Both the position numbers and the translations under genes were made by a program. A DNA stretch of 5,636 nt, from NCBI GenBank assembly GCA_016650135.1, contig JAENWH010000144.1:1-5636 (forward strand), given 5' to 3'. The notes below the pieces were generated by a model. The model saw nothing but the letters and a program-made list of their open reading frames with translations. It ran no database searches and was not told the origin of the DNA. Origin of the DNA: Peptostreptococcaceae bacterium. Lineage in GTDB: Bacteria > Bacillota_A > Clostridia > Peptostreptococcales > Anaerovoracaceae. How positions within the stretch are numbered: the first letter of the stretch is position 1; each line of letters starts with the position of its first letter. This document shows, piece by piece, positions 1 to 5,636 of this stretch.

Positions 1-43
1 AATAAAATTCAGTTATTAGAAAGAACATTTTAAAATAATGTTA

Positions 44-51
44 TATATTTG
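44..51 (+). promoter_or_regulatory. Probable -7 promoter element of the tRNA-Ala gene
   Basis: The octamer TATATTTG matches the Bacteroidetes -7 consensus TAnnTTTG exactly and ends 14 bases before the first base of the tRNA, a sensible distance for a start site just upstream of the mature 5' end. No good -33 TTTG box is seen at the usual distance. The nearest candidate, TTAG at 16-19, is weak and rather far. A 6-bp inverted repeat (AACATT at 24-29, AATGTT at 37-42) lies in the spacer and may be chance in such A/T-rich DNA. Confidence 0.45.
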
Positions 52-65
52 TGACTCTATAAAAT

Positions 66-139
66 GGGGGATTAGCTCAGTTGGCTAGAGCGTTTGACTG
101 GCAGTCAAAAGGTCATCGGTTCGATTCCGATATTCTCCA
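66..139 (+). tRNA. tRNA-Ala (anticodon GGC)
   Basis: This gene makes the alanine tRNA that reads GCC and GCU codons. A full cloverleaf can be drawn by hand. The acceptor stem is 66-72 with 132-138, the D stem 75-78 with 88-91, and the anticodon stem 93-97 with 105-109. The anticodon loop CTGGCAG (98-104) places GGC at 100-102. The T stem is 115-119 with 127-131, and its loop is TTCGATT. The third acceptor pair is G68 with T136, the G3:U70 wobble that alanyl-tRNA synthetase requires, so the alanine identity is secure. The discriminator base is A139. The gene does not encode CCA (the next bases are CTG), so a CCA-adding enzyme must finish the tRNA. It stands alone, opposite in direction to all protein genes of the window. 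Confidence 0.97.
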
Positions 140-144
140 CTGAT

Positions 145-164
145 TTACAAGTAGTTACAAGTGG
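145..164. repeat. Tandem 10-bp direct repeat, TTACAAGTRG x2
   Basis: Two adjacent copies, TTACAAGTAG (145-154) and TTACAAGTGG (155-164), differ at one base. They start six bases after the tRNA ends and lie in DNA with no credible gene. Short direct repeats beside a tRNA 3' end are typical of protein-binding arms at tyrosine-recombinase attachment sites, but nothing here proves that role. Confidence 0.55.
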
Positions 165-183
165 CAATTTAATCCCCTTATTT

Positions 184-207
184 ATTTGCCCAATAATTTG
201 CCCAACT
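184..207. repeat. Tandem 12-bp direct repeat, ATTTGCCCAAYW x2
   Basis: ATTTGCCCAATA (184-195) is followed directly by ATTTGCCCAACT (196-207); the first ten bases are identical. The period of 12 differs from the 10-bp repeat twenty bases upstream, so these are two separate repeat families within 63 bp downstream of the tRNA. A G/C-containing motif repeated exactly in such A/T-rich DNA is less likely to be chance. It could be a recombinase arm site or an operator-like binding site; the function is unknown. Confidence 0.6.
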
Positions 208-277
208 AAAAACAAACAAATCCCTAAAATCCTATTTTCAGGCACTAAAAAAAACCGCTTCGATTTAAAATACATAA

Positions 278-311
278 AAAGAGGGAACATCATTTAAGCT
301 GCTCCCTCTTT
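278..311 (-). terminator. Rho-independent terminator for the minus-strand genes
   Basis: A perfect 9-bp stem joins 278-286 (AAAGAGGGA) with 303-311 (TCCCTCTTT), and two further pairs can form inside after one mismatch. Read on the minus strand, the stem runs into five T residues, the expected tail for leftward transcription. The + strand side has only a short T run followed by AATAG, so rightward termination from the tRNA is less well supported. It lies 12 bases beyond the stop codon of the decayed reading frame at 324-522. It is the first convincing terminator downstream of the pst operon. Confidence 0.7.
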
Positions 312-323
312 AATAGTCTCCGA

Positions 324-522
324 TTACTCAGGTTTTATCTGACCTCCTTGTAATTCCTTGAAGTCGATTTCCGGAATGTGATAATTAGTTCCATGACTCA
401 CACTATTGGTTACCTAACATTGTTTCGCCATCAAGCGTTATTGTCGTATTCATTTCGGCAGTCAGGTATGAATAAGCCTTTACATACCGTATGGTGTTTG
501 TTTCAAGATCATAATAACTTTT
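324..522 (-). pseudogene. Decayed 3' end of an unidentified protein gene
   Basis: Minus-strand translation gives two protein-like pieces in different frames. The first (522-406) contains YYDLETNTIRYVKAYSYL and then TLDGETMLGNQ before a TAG at 403-405. The second (413-327) contains SVSHGTNYHIPEIDFKELQG and ends at a TAA (324-326), just before a terminator. Moving between frames near 405-414 joins them into one C-terminal region. The first piece is preceded by a TAA that includes part of a six-A run (519-524), where removing one A would open the frame further upstream. I do not recognise the family; the first piece faintly resembles beta-strand-rich Bacteroidetes envelope proteins, which is only an impression. 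The start is missing, probably lost in the same event that truncated the ggt remnant directly upstream. Confidence 0.4.
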
Positions 523-530
523 TTACCTTA

Positions 531-986
531 GAATGAACTTCCATATTTTGCTTCAAAAAGTCGCATTTACTAATTGAATTTACGCACACCTACCGACATC
601 GCCCCTAGGGTACTTTTATCTTTTATTATATTTTCGTTGGCATCAAGATACATATTGCGACTCGCTGCCATGGGCACTTTTTCACGACAATCAAGGGCAC
701 CTGTTTTTCCATCATGGGTACGGTAAACCATAAATCCACCACCAATATTTCCTGCAAAAGGATAACTAACTGTTAATACCAGGTCGGTCGCTATCATGGC
801 ATCAAAGGCATTTCCACCAATTTTCAATATTTTGATACCTATTGCAGAAGCTTCGGGATGGGCACAAACTACCATCGCACTGTCGGCAATAAGTCCTGTT
901 TTCGTATTGTGTCATGTTGTTTTCAGTTGCTCTTTACACTGAACCAGCAATAAGGAAACAATGAATAATGCAAGTAGTTTTTTCAT
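531..986 (-). pseudogene. ggt: Gamma-glutamyltranspeptidase, truncated and interrupted
   Basis: The intact enzyme cleaves gamma-glutamyl bonds of glutathione and related peptides in the periplasm or envelope. This copy starts with MKKLLALFIVSLLLVQC, a probable lipoprotein signal peptide ending in cysteine 17. Codon 25 is a TGA stop (912-914). The same frame then resumes with GLIADSAMVVCAHPEAS and, from about codon 57, GGNAFDAMIATDLVL, AGNIGGGFMVYRT and ALDCREKVP, all typical of the N-terminal part of the large subunit. After STLGAMSVGV the conserved PGT-like stretch has decayed into RKFN and two stops (TAG 570-572, TAA 567-569). In the same frame MRLFEAKYGSSF follows with the spacing expected of the family's KYG segment, and the next codon is TAA. 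Everything beyond is missing, including the catalytic threonine that begins the small subunit, so it cannot be active. An internal start at codon 38 (875) would give a 101-residue fragment without a signal peptide. Confidence 0.9.
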
Positions 987-1057
987 GGAGAGATATTTAA
1001 ATCCCTAAATTTTAATCTTCCTCACCCATTTATTTGGCAGGCTATAAATTAAAGAAC

Positions 1058-1065
1058 CAAAAATA
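1058..1065 (-). promoter_or_regulatory. Possible -7 promoter element before the ggt remnant
   Basis: On the minus strand TATTTTTG fits the Bacteroidetes -7 consensus TAnnTTTG. It lies in the 98-bp gap between the phoU stop and the ggt start, about 70 bases ahead of that start, so it could have been the promoter of ggt. No -33 TTTG box stands at the right distance, and the DNA is A/T-rich, so a chance match is quite possible. Confidence 0.3.
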
Positions 1066-1084
1066 ATCTTTTCTAACAATTAAT

Positions 1085-1789
1085 TTAATCTGACTTCACG
1101 TCCGTATGTCGGATGTCAGTTCCTTCGTATGCATAAATTGAAGCTTCAGCAATATGTGCAGCATGGTCAGCGATTCGTTCGATGCTGGAAATTATAGTTT
1201 TTATTCCGATGAAACTTAGTATTCCTTTTTGTAACCCACCGGGGAATTTATCTTCATGCAGGATTTTTTTTAATATTTCGCGATTCATTTCATCAACAAT
1301 TTTGTCGTTTTCGATAGTCCACATAGCGGCTTCTTTATCATGTCCTATAAATGAAAAAATTGCTTTTGAAACCATTTCGGTGGTAATGGCCAACATCTTA
1401 TTAACATCCCCCACATTCAATAATAACAGATTAGTATCTTTTAAGTTTTGTAAGACATTCACCACTTTTAACACAAGATCGCCCATACGCTCCAAATTGG
1501 TTATCATCCGGTAGCAAGCCATGATATTTCTAAGTTCTGAAGCAACAGGCTTATGCAGGACAATAGTGCTGATTATCCGGTTACTAATTTTTATTTCATA
1601 ATTATCCAACTTCTTTTCATTCTTGTTCAGTTGATTTAGCCTTGCATCAGTACCTTGAATCTTTTCCAAAGAAAGTAGTTTTGAAAGTAATTTCAACTGC
1701 TGTAGAGTGAGTTGGGATAAACTTTCAAAATCCTCCATTATTTTCAGGATCGCTTTGTCCTTCGTAGTACTCGTAATTAATTTTTTCAT
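1085..1789 (-). CDS. phoU: PhoU, phosphate signalling and transport regulator
   Basis: PhoU is a cytoplasmic helical-bundle protein that restrains the Pst transporter and, in well-studied bacteria, passes its state to the PhoR/PhoB two-component system. The 234-residue product is of normal length for the family. It shows the duplicated PhoU repeat with its two metal-binding signatures: NLERMGDLV (E100, R101, D104) in the first half, and SIERIADHAAHIAE (E204, R205, D208, H209) in the second, followed by the usual EGTDIRH near the C terminus (222-228). The start follows the pstB stop by 11 bases, with only an A/T-rich leader and no Shine-Dalgarno site. It is the last gene of the operon. Overall sequence conservation looks looser than in PstB, as is common for PhoU. 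No damage is seen. Confidence 0.96.
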   Translation of the reverse strand: MKKLITSTTKDKAILKIMEDFESLSQLTLQQLKLLSKLLSLEKIQGTDARLNQLNKNEKKLDNYEIKISNRIISTIVLHKPVASELRNIMACYRMITNLERMGDLVLKVVNVLQNLKDTNLLLLNVGDVNKMLAITTEMVSKAIFSFIGHDKEAAMWTIENDKIVDEMNREILKKILHEDKFPGGLQKGILSFIGIKTIISSIERIADHAAHIAEASIYAYEGTDIRHTDVKSD

Positions 1790-1800
1790 AAAGATATAAA

Positions 1801-2583
1801 TTATCCGAACTTACCTGTAAGATATTCTTCTGTTCTCTTATCGGAAGGATTCGTGAACAGATCTTTTGTTTTACCATATTCCACCAGATCGCCCAAATAC
1901 ATAAACATGGAATAATCTGATATTCGGGCGGCCTGAGCCATGTTATGTGTTACCAAAACGATAGAATATTCCTTTTTAAGCTTCACCAGGAGGTCTTCAA
2001 TTCTTGAGGTTGCCACCGGATCCAAGGCCGAAGTAGGTTCATCAAGAAGAACTACATCCGGTTGAAAAGCAAGTGCCCTCGCAATGCAAAGCCGTTGTTG
2101 TTGCCCGCCGGATAAAAAATTCCCTTTTTTGAACAGTGCGTCTTTCACTTCTGACCAGAGACCCACGTCTAACAGCGATTTTTCTACGATCATATCCCTC
2201 TTGGCTTTTTTTTGCCGGATGCCATTAAGTTTGTAGCCTGCAATAACGTTATCGTAAATACTCATGCTTGGAAAAGGGTTTGGGCTTTGAAAAACCATCC
2301 CGATTTTCCGCCTTAAATCAATAATTGAAAGCTTCGAAATATCTTCATCGTTCAGGAATATTTTTCCCGTGGTTGTAATATTCGGATACAATTCGTGCAT
2401 TCGGTTCAACGACCTTAATAAACTACTCTTTCCACAGCCTGATGGCCCCATAATTGCCGTAATGCAATTCTTTTTTATGTCAGTGCTTACATTTGCTACT
2501 GCAAATTTATTATTGTCGTATGACACTGACAAATTCTGAATTCTCAAAACATGATTTTTAATTTCAACGATAGATTTATTCAT
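1801..2583 (-). CDS. pstB: PstB, phosphate ABC transporter ATPase
   Basis: PstB is the cytoplasmic ATPase that drives phosphate import through PstC/PstA. The 260-residue protein has every ABC motif: Walker A GPSGCGKS (46-53), Q-loop glutamine 99 in VFQSPNPFP, signature LSGGQQQR (157-164), Walker B VVLLDEP (177-183), D-loop SALD (185-188) and switch histidine 213 in VTHN. The FQSPNPFP segment and the C-terminal TEEYLTGKFG are characteristic of PstB rather than other ABC ATPases. Length agrees with the family. The gene starts 6 bases after the pstA stop. AGGAG at 2597-2601, inside the last codons of pstA, could act as a ribosome site at a longish spacing. Tight spacing implies co-translation with pstA. 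Confidence 0.98.
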   Translation of the reverse strand: MNKSIVEIKNHVLRIQNLSVSYDNNKFAVANVSTDIKKNCITAIMGPSGCGKSSLLRSLNRMHELYPNITTTGKIFLNDEDISKLSIIDLRRKIGMVFQSPNPFPSMSIYDNVIAGYKLNGIRQKKAKRDMIVEKSLLDVGLWSEVKDALFKKGNFLSGGQQQRLCIARALAFQPDVVLLDEPTSALDPVATSRIEDLLVKLKKEYSIVLVTHNMAQAARISDYSMFMYLGDLVEYGKTKDLFTNPSDKRTEEYLTGKFG

Positions 2584-2589
2584 AATTAG

Positions 2590-3486
2590 TTAATTTCTCC
2601 TAACTGCAATTTGTTTTGATATTAAATTAAGAACAAGTACAAAAGCTACCAGAAATAAAGACGAACTCCAGACAAGGTTTACCATATTAGGGTCGTTATA
2701 AAACTGCCAAATTAGCAAAGGTACGGCATTTGCAGGCTTGTCTAAGTTAAAACTCACATTAGGGCTCCCCAGAGCAGTTATCATCAGTGGCGCCGTTTCG
2801 CCAATTACCCTTGAAATAGCGAGAAGGATTCCCGTGCTTAGTCCACTGAAGCCAGTGGGTATCAAAACCCGTAAAATAATTTTATGATAAGGAACACCCA
2901 AAGCCAGACCTGCTTCCTTAATAGAAACAGGGATCATTTTGAAGGTTTCTTCTGTAGAACGGATGATCAGCGGCAGCATCATAATGGCAAGCGACGTACT
3001 TCCGGCGAGGGCGGAGTATCCATGGGTAATATATTTTACCACCCAAATATAAGCAATGATTCCCAGTACAATGGAAGGTGCGCCCTGAAGTATATCAGAA
3101 ATATCGCGAACGATGTTGGCATAACGTTTCCCGCCATTTTCATATAAAAAAATTCCGATTAAAATTCCCAGCGGGATAGCAATTACGCTGGCCATCGAAA
3201 CCATGACAAACGTTCCTGAAATGCCGTTGAGGATTCCTCCTGGGATGAGCTTCTCATGGCTTATCGCGGTCATCGCATCCCATGAATCGGGGGCTACCTT
3301 TGTGAAAAAACTCAAATTAATCTGTCTGAAACCTTTACGGATGAGTTCGTAAATAATAAGGACTACAGGCGTTATGGCGATAAAGGTTAAAAGAATAACC
3401 AAAACCTGAAAGAGTCTGTTTTTGGTCGATCTCCTACTCTCTTTTCCTTTTAAGGATAATTTATCCAACTTTAATGCTGACATCAT
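2590..3486 (-). CDS. pstA: PstA, phosphate ABC transporter permease
   Basis: PstA forms half of the inner-membrane phosphate channel with PstC. The 298-residue protein has a charged cytoplasmic N terminus and about six hydrophobic spans, near residues 25-46, 88-114, 134-151, 159-175, 212-236 and 270-290. The ABC-permease EAA loop that contacts PstB is seen as KEAGLALGVPYHKIILRVLI (190-209), followed by RVIGETAPL (226-234), a signature of PstA. Length is normal for the family. Two adjacent ATG codons (3486 and 3483) are possible starts; the first gives only a 3-base gap from the pstC stop, so translational coupling is likely with either. Confidence 0.97.
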   Translation of the reverse strand: MMSALKLDKLSLKGKESRRSTKNRLFQVLVILLTFIAITPVVLIIYELIRKGFRQINLSFFTKVAPDSWDAMTAISHEKLIPGGILNGISGTFVMVSMASVIAIPLGILIGIFLYENGGKRYANIVRDISDILQGAPSIVLGIIAYIWVVKYITHGYSALAGSTSLAIMMLPLIIRSTEETFKMIPVSIKEAGLALGVPYHKIILRVLIPTGFSGLSTGILLAISRVIGETAPLMITALGSPNVSFNLDKPANAVPLLIWQFYNDPNMVNLVWSSSLFLVAFVLVLNLISKQIAVRRN

Positions 3487-3489
3487 GGC

Positions 3490-4341
3490 TTAGGCAAATT
3501 TCTTTATAATCAGTTTACCAATACCGTTAATGAGCCCGGTAATGAGAAATAATAAGAGGGCGATGGCAATCAATGCGCTAAATTGTATTCCTTCCGCCTC
3601 GCCGAACTGGTTGGCAATAATGCTGGCCATGGTGTTCCCCAGATCAAATATCCCATGTGGGATCCTATTAGAATTTCCGATCAACATGGTTACGGCCATG
3701 GTTTCTCCAAGTGCACGACCCAGGGCCAGAATGTAACTGGCGATAATACCAGATCGTGCTGCAGGTACCGTAACGTTAAAGATCACTTCCATGCGTGTTG
3801 CCCCTAACGAATAGGCAGCTTCCTTGAGGTGGTTGGGAACCAGTGAAATGATTTCGGTGCTGATGGAAGTGGCATAGGGGACAATCATGATGGCAAGGAT
3901 GATACTGGAAGTGAAAATCCCAAAGCCCTGAGCATTTAACCCCAGATGCACTATCAATGGCCTTAAGAAGTAAAAACCCCAAAGCCCATAAACTATGGAA
4001 GGGATTCCGGCAAGCAGATCTACCAAGGTGCCGATAATTTTAGATACCATCTTCCCCTTGTAATATTCCCCTATAAACAGAGAGGCCGAAAAGGCCAAAG
4101 GAATACAAATAATTAAAGCGAGGATGGACGTGACGACCGTCCCCACTATAAATGGAAATGCTCCATATTGTTCCCTGCCCGTTGTCGGATTCCATTTGTT
4201 GGAAAAAATAAACTGAAATCCGAACTTCTCAAAAACCGGAATGGACCCACTAATTAAAGTCAGTACAATTCCGGTTGCCAGCAGGATCAGAATAATGGAT
4301 GATACTAATAATATATTTTTAGTTACCTTTTCGCTGTTCAT
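3490..4341 (-). CDS. pstC: PstC, phosphate ABC transporter permease
   Basis: PstC is the partner permease of PstA in the inner membrane. The 283-residue product has hydrophobic spans near residues 9-31, 64-90, 104-127, 141-160, 197-221 and 254-275. The periplasmic stretch NKWNPTTGREQYGAFPFIVG (48-67), between the first two spans, is typical of PstC. The EAA loop reads LKEAAYSLGATRMEVIFNVT (172-191), and ALGRALGETMAVTMLIGN (205-222) distinguishes it from PstA (GETMA rather than GETAP). It is somewhat shorter than the E. coli protein but complete. The start is supported by AAGGA at 4346-4350, four bases upstream, an SD-like site at short spacing. It lies 31 bases after the pstS stop, the widest gap between complete genes of the operon. 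Confidence 0.97.
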   Translation of the reverse strand: MNSEKVTKNILLVSSIILILLATGIVLTLISGSIPVFEKFGFQFIFSNKWNPTTGREQYGAFPFIVGTVVTSILALIICIPLAFSASLFIGEYYKGKMVSKIIGTLVDLLAGIPSIVYGLWGFYFLRPLIVHLGLNAQGFGIFTSSIILAIMIVPYATSISTEIISLVPNHLKEAAYSLGATRMEVIFNVTVPAARSGIIASYILALGRALGETMAVTMLIGNSNRIPHGIFDLGNTMASIIANQFGEAEGIQFSALIAIALLLFLITGLINGIGKLIIKKFA

Positions 4342-4372
4342 CTAATCCTTAATGTGTTAATTGTTTATTTTA

Positions 4373-5479
4373 TTATAAAATCGGTTTCCCGTTGTAGTTT
4401 ACAGTCCTCAAAATACCTTTTGCCAATTTTGTAACTTTTTCTGGCAATGGAGCATATTTTAATTCTTTTGCGATTGTCTGAACTTGTTGATCCAACAACC
4501 AGTCGATAAGTTTCAGGTTAGCCTGAGCCTGTTCAAATGAACGGCCGTTATAATCCTGATTTTTATAAATAATAATCCATGTAAATCCGCTTATTGGATA
4601 AGCATCCGGAGCGGAAGAGTTGGTTTCCATTACTCTGGTGTCGGCAGGCATTTCGCCTTTTCCGGCGGCACTCACAGCAGCAATGGAAGGGGCGATATAA
4701 TTTCCGGCTTTATTCCGGAGCAGTGCGAAAGAAATTTTCTGGGCAAAAGCATAATCAGAACCAATATATCCAATTGCTCCTTTAGTAGCACTAATGGTAC
4801 CAGCTACACCTGGGTTTCCTTTAGCCCCCATCCCAGCGGGCCAATTCAATGATTTTCCTGTACCCACTTGATCTTTCCATGCCTTACTGACCTTGCTCAT
4901 ATAATCACTGAATATAGAAGTTGTTCCACTTCCATCTGAGCGATGGACAACACTTATGGTTAGATCTGGAAATTTAACCCCTAGATTCAGTTTTTTGAGT
5001 TCAGCATCATTCCAATTGTTGATTTTGCCCATAAAGATTTGAGTGAGCACTTCCGGTGTCAGTTTTATAGATCCAATCCCCGGTAGGTTAAAAGCAATAT
5101 CCACAGCACCACTACATGTTGGAATGTGAACTACTTCTCCTGGCATTTTTGCCATATCAGCATTGCTTAAAAAGGCATCACTGCCGCAAAAATCAACCAC
5201 TCTATCTTTCAGACTGCGGATGCCTGCACCGGATCCGGTTAATCCGTAAGACACTGAAATATCAGTTTTTGCGAGATACTTACTGAAGGCTGTTTTATAA
5301 AGCGGCCCTGCAAAAGTTGAACCCGCTCCGGAAAGGCTAATAGTTGGAGCAGAATTTGAATTTGCTACTGTGCTGTTGTTTTTAGCTTCGGTAGCTTTCT
5401 TTGAATTTGTACTTTTGGCATTTTGACAAGACATTAGTCCTACCGCTGCAACGACCAGTAATAATACCAATTTTTTCAT
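4373..5479 (-). CDS. pstS: PstS, phosphate-binding lipoprotein
   Basis: PstS captures phosphate outside the inner membrane and delivers it to PstC/PstA. The 368-residue precursor begins with MKKLVLLLVVAAVGLMSC, a lipoprotein signal with cysteine 18 as the probable lipidation site. A flexible linker rich in N, S, K, T and A follows (about 19-45). The binding domain shows GAGSTFAGPLY (51-61), GSGAGI (82-87), FCGSD (97-101), and RSDGSGTT (180-187). By alignment with E. coli PstS, the phosphate contacts correspond to T55, F56, S83, D101, R180, S184, G185 and T186. KGAIGYIGSDYA (233-244) is another family hallmark. The start is preceded by a very A-rich leader (5480-5502) with no Shine-Dalgarno site, and lies only 23 bases after the porin stop. 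The gene is probably transcribed with the porin, its promoter lying outside the window. Confidence 0.97.
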   Translation of the reverse strand: MKKLVLLLVVAAVGLMSCQNAKSTNSKKATEAKNNSTVANSNSAPTISLSGAGSTFAGPLYKTAFSKYLAKTDISVSYGLTGSGAGIRSLKDRVVDFCGSDAFLSNADMAKMPGEVVHIPTCSGAVDIAFNLPGIGSIKLTPEVLTQIFMGKINNWNDAELKKLNLGVKFPDLTISVVHRSDGSGTTSIFSDYMSKVSKAWKDQVGTGKSLNWPAGMGAKGNPGVAGTISATKGAIGYIGSDYAFAQKISFALLRNKAGNYIAPSIAAVSAAGKGEMPADTRVMETNSSAPDAYPISGFTWIIIYKNQDYNGRSFEQAQANLKLIDWLLDQQVQTIAKELKYAPLPEKVTKLAKGILRTVNYNGKPIL

Positions 5480-5502
5480 TTTTTTTGTTTTTTAATATTG
5501 TT

Positions 5503-5636
5503 TTAAAATTTGATTTCTAAACTTAGAAATGCCCCTGAAGCAGAGGGAATATCAGTATTTCGTGGTTTCCAAAGTTGATAATTGGGTGAAACCTTTACAC
5601 CTTTTACAGGAGAAAGTGCAATACCTGCAATTAGCG
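5503..5636 (-). CDS. Outer-membrane porin, C-terminal end (partial)
   Basis: Only the last 43 codons are in the window; the gene continues past the right edge, with codon boundaries set by CTA at 5632-5634 and TAA at 5503-5505. The translation includes LIAGIALSPVKGVKVSPNYQ and ends in SGAFLSLEIKF. Alternating hydrophobic and polar residues ending in phenylalanine form a beta-signal, as used by the BAM machinery to insert outer-membrane barrels. From general knowledge of Bacteroidetes, a porin gene often stands directly ahead of pstS, so phosphate passage through the outer membrane is a reasonable guess. It is not proved by 43 residues; a different beta-barrel protein remains possible. It is probably the gene directly upstream of pstS in the same operon. 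Confidence 0.72.
   Translation of the reverse strand, partial: LIAGIALSPVKGVKVSPNYQLWKPRNTDIPSASGAFLSLEIKF

Noticed and set aside
223..242. Imperfect inverted repeat CCTAAAA / TTTTCAGG as a terminator for the tRNA
   Set aside because: Only about six scattered pairs around a mismatch, with no T tract after it; too weak to call.
105..293. Minus-strand 62-residue frame ending in GIEPMTF
   Set aside because: Its end is the antisense of the tRNA-Ala gene. The GIEPMTF-like ending is a familiar false protein made by reading tRNA genes backwards, and the rest has no recognisable features.
94..297. Plus-strand 67-residue frame starting inside the tRNA
   Set aside because: It begins within the tRNA anticodon arm, runs through the tandem repeats and has no recognisable domain or ribosome site.
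1182..1514. Plus-strand 110-residue frame opposite phoU
   Set aside because: It is a mirror of the well-supported phoU gene, with no separate motif or start signal.
2884..3147. Plus-strand 87-residue frame opposite pstA
   Set aside because: It is an antisense shadow of the permease; the composition is explained by pstA codons.
3530..3982. Overlapping frames opposite and within pstC (3530-3736, 3583-3807, 3776-3982)
   Set aside because: They lie wholly under pstC, whose frame carries all the family motifs. Their translations are low-grade shadows.
4594..4785. Plus-strand 63-residue frame opposite pstS
   Set aside because: It lies under the conserved part of pstS and has no start signal or known motif.
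5480..5502. Pho box or promoter directly ahead of pstS
   Set aside because: The 23-base gap is nearly all A and T. It has no repeated Pho-box motif and no room for a full promoter, so it is better explained as an A-rich translation leader.

Overview
The window looks like chromosomal DNA of a member of the Bacteroidota (Bacteroidetes). This is inferred from several signs: the -7 box TAnnTTTG ahead of the tRNA, A-rich leaders with mostly poor Shine-Dalgarno sites, a tRNA gene without an encoded CCA end, a lipoprotein PstS, and a porin gene placed directly ahead of pstS. The genus cannot be named from this sequence alone.

Layout by coordinate. At the left edge a tRNA-Ala(GGC) gene lies on the + strand (66-139) behind a probable -7 element. 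It is followed by two different short tandem repeats (145-164 and 184-207) with no gene over them. The minus strand then carries a hairpin terminator (278-311), the decayed 3' end of an unidentified gene (324-522), and a broken gamma-glutamyltranspeptidase gene (531-986). From 1085 to the right edge everything is one tightly packed minus-strand operon. In transcription order it is the 3' end of an outer-membrane porin gene (running off the window), pstS, pstC, pstA, pstB and phoU.

How the genes work together. The operon encodes high-affinity phosphate uptake. The porin presumably lets phosphate through the outer membrane. The lipoprotein PstS binds it in the periplasm. The PstC/PstA channel moves it across the inner membrane, powered by the ATPase PstB. 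PhoU restrains the transporter and links it to phosphate signalling. All five complete genes look intact, with the expected motifs. No phoB or phoR gene and no recognisable Pho box is seen here.

The intact operon contrasts with the decayed stretch between it and the tRNA, where two gene remnants and repeat-flanked DNA suggest a site of past insertion or deletion. I see no convincing new biological system. The most interesting part is the tRNA-proximal repeat cluster and the gene decay beside it.
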